Source: Pseudoflavonifractor sp050943825 (GTDB lineage: Bacteria > Bacillota > Clostridia > Oscillospirales > Oscillospiraceae). From it: 64,000 bases of DNA. Positions 63,786 to 64,000 of the stretch are shown one piece after another. A model generated the notes under the pieces. The model did no database searches. It was not told the origin of the DNA and saw nothing but the letters and a program-made list of their open reading frames with translations. The stretch is taken from contig NZ_JBMNPX010000014.1 in assembly GCF_050943825.1 (NCBI RefSeq), positions 1-64,000 of the forward strand, written 5' to 3'. Numbering within the stretch: position 1 is the first letter of the stretch; every line of letters begins with the position of its first letter. The position numbers were made by a program, and so were the translations under genes.

Positions 63786-64000
63786 ATGGAAATGAAACGC
63801 CTTTCCGGACGGCGGCGGGTCTACGACAAGAGCCTGCGGTTCCTGCTGTACCTGTGCGCCTTCCTCACCTGCGCGCTGCTGGTGGTCATCATCGGATATA
63901 TCTTTGTCCGCGGCCTTCCCAACGTGACCTGGCAGCTCCTCTCCACCAAGCCCAGCCACATCAAGGGTACCATCGGTATCCTCCCCAACATTCTCAACAC
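63786..64000 (+). CDS. pstA: Phosphate ABC transporter permease PstA (partial)
   Basis: Runs off the window. The first 71 residues show a basic start (MEMKRLSGRRRVYDK), a first membrane helix (about 17-40) and FVRGLPNVTWQLLSTKPS, normal for PstA. The start may be 63786 or the ATG at 63792; a clear ribosome site is lacking. Confidence 0.88.
   Translation, partial: MEMKRLSGRRRVYDKSLRFLLYLCAFLTCALLVVIIGYIFVRGLPNVTWQLLSTKPSHIKGTIGILPNILN

Overview
The window comes from a GC-rich, low-motility-type Gram-positive anaerobe of the Clostridia. The tmRNA tag ends in NDDNVVLAAA, WalRK-YycHI, MecA-like, T-box and PadR genes are present, and there are several very large SLH-domain surface proteins. Gut Oscillospiraceae of the Flavonifractor/Intestinimonas/Lawsonibacter type fit best. 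That placement is an inference from gene content, not from a marker search.

Layout. 1-2,601 (minus): tmRNA (ssrA), ppiB, smpB and a MecA-like gene. 2,854-8,369 (plus): a NUDIX ADP-ribose pyrophosphatase, then walR-walK-yycH-yycI, with a small second copy of the walR 3' end lying between walR and walK. 8,593-36,747: a surface-antigen region. Four times, a short cytosolic-type protein starting MSTQTEHIGLHQWESTD (phage tail-fibre-like) faces a roughly 1,000-residue SLH S-layer-type protein, tail to tail across a shared terminator. Interleaved are a HlyD-MacB-MacB operon ending in a fifth SLH protein (12,823-19,027), a murA-walJ-rlmH block and a phosphoglucomutase (27,585-32,162).

36,848-50,745: a contiguous PBSX-like phage particle cluster. 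It carries terminase, portal, protease, capsid, contractile sheath and tube, chaperone with a -1 frameshift, LysM protein, baseplate and holin. No integrase, repressor, replication gene, endolysin, normal-size tape measure or long tail fibre is visible. It is followed by a small SLH protein. 51,328-54,676 (minus): PadR with two tandem pairs of HAAS-domain and short membrane proteins, under a perfect 22-bp-arm palindrome. 54,820-56,985 (minus): thrS under a T-box. 57,221-59,451 (plus): rpoN, a HAD phosphatase and a 26-residue membrane peptide. 59,541-61,445 (minus): a flavinylated fumarate-reductase-like lipoprotein. 61,773-64,000 (plus): pstS-pstC-pstA (cut by the window end) behind Pho-box-like repeats.

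Main idea. Both genes of each fibre/S-layer pair have conserved 5' ends and divergent 3' ends, and the divergent ends face each other. Recombination in the conserved ends could therefore exchange both variable parts as one block. Next door is a domesticated contractile-tail cluster that lacks its own long fibre gene. I propose, as inference, that these are matched receptor-binding-protein and S-layer cassettes serving that particle.
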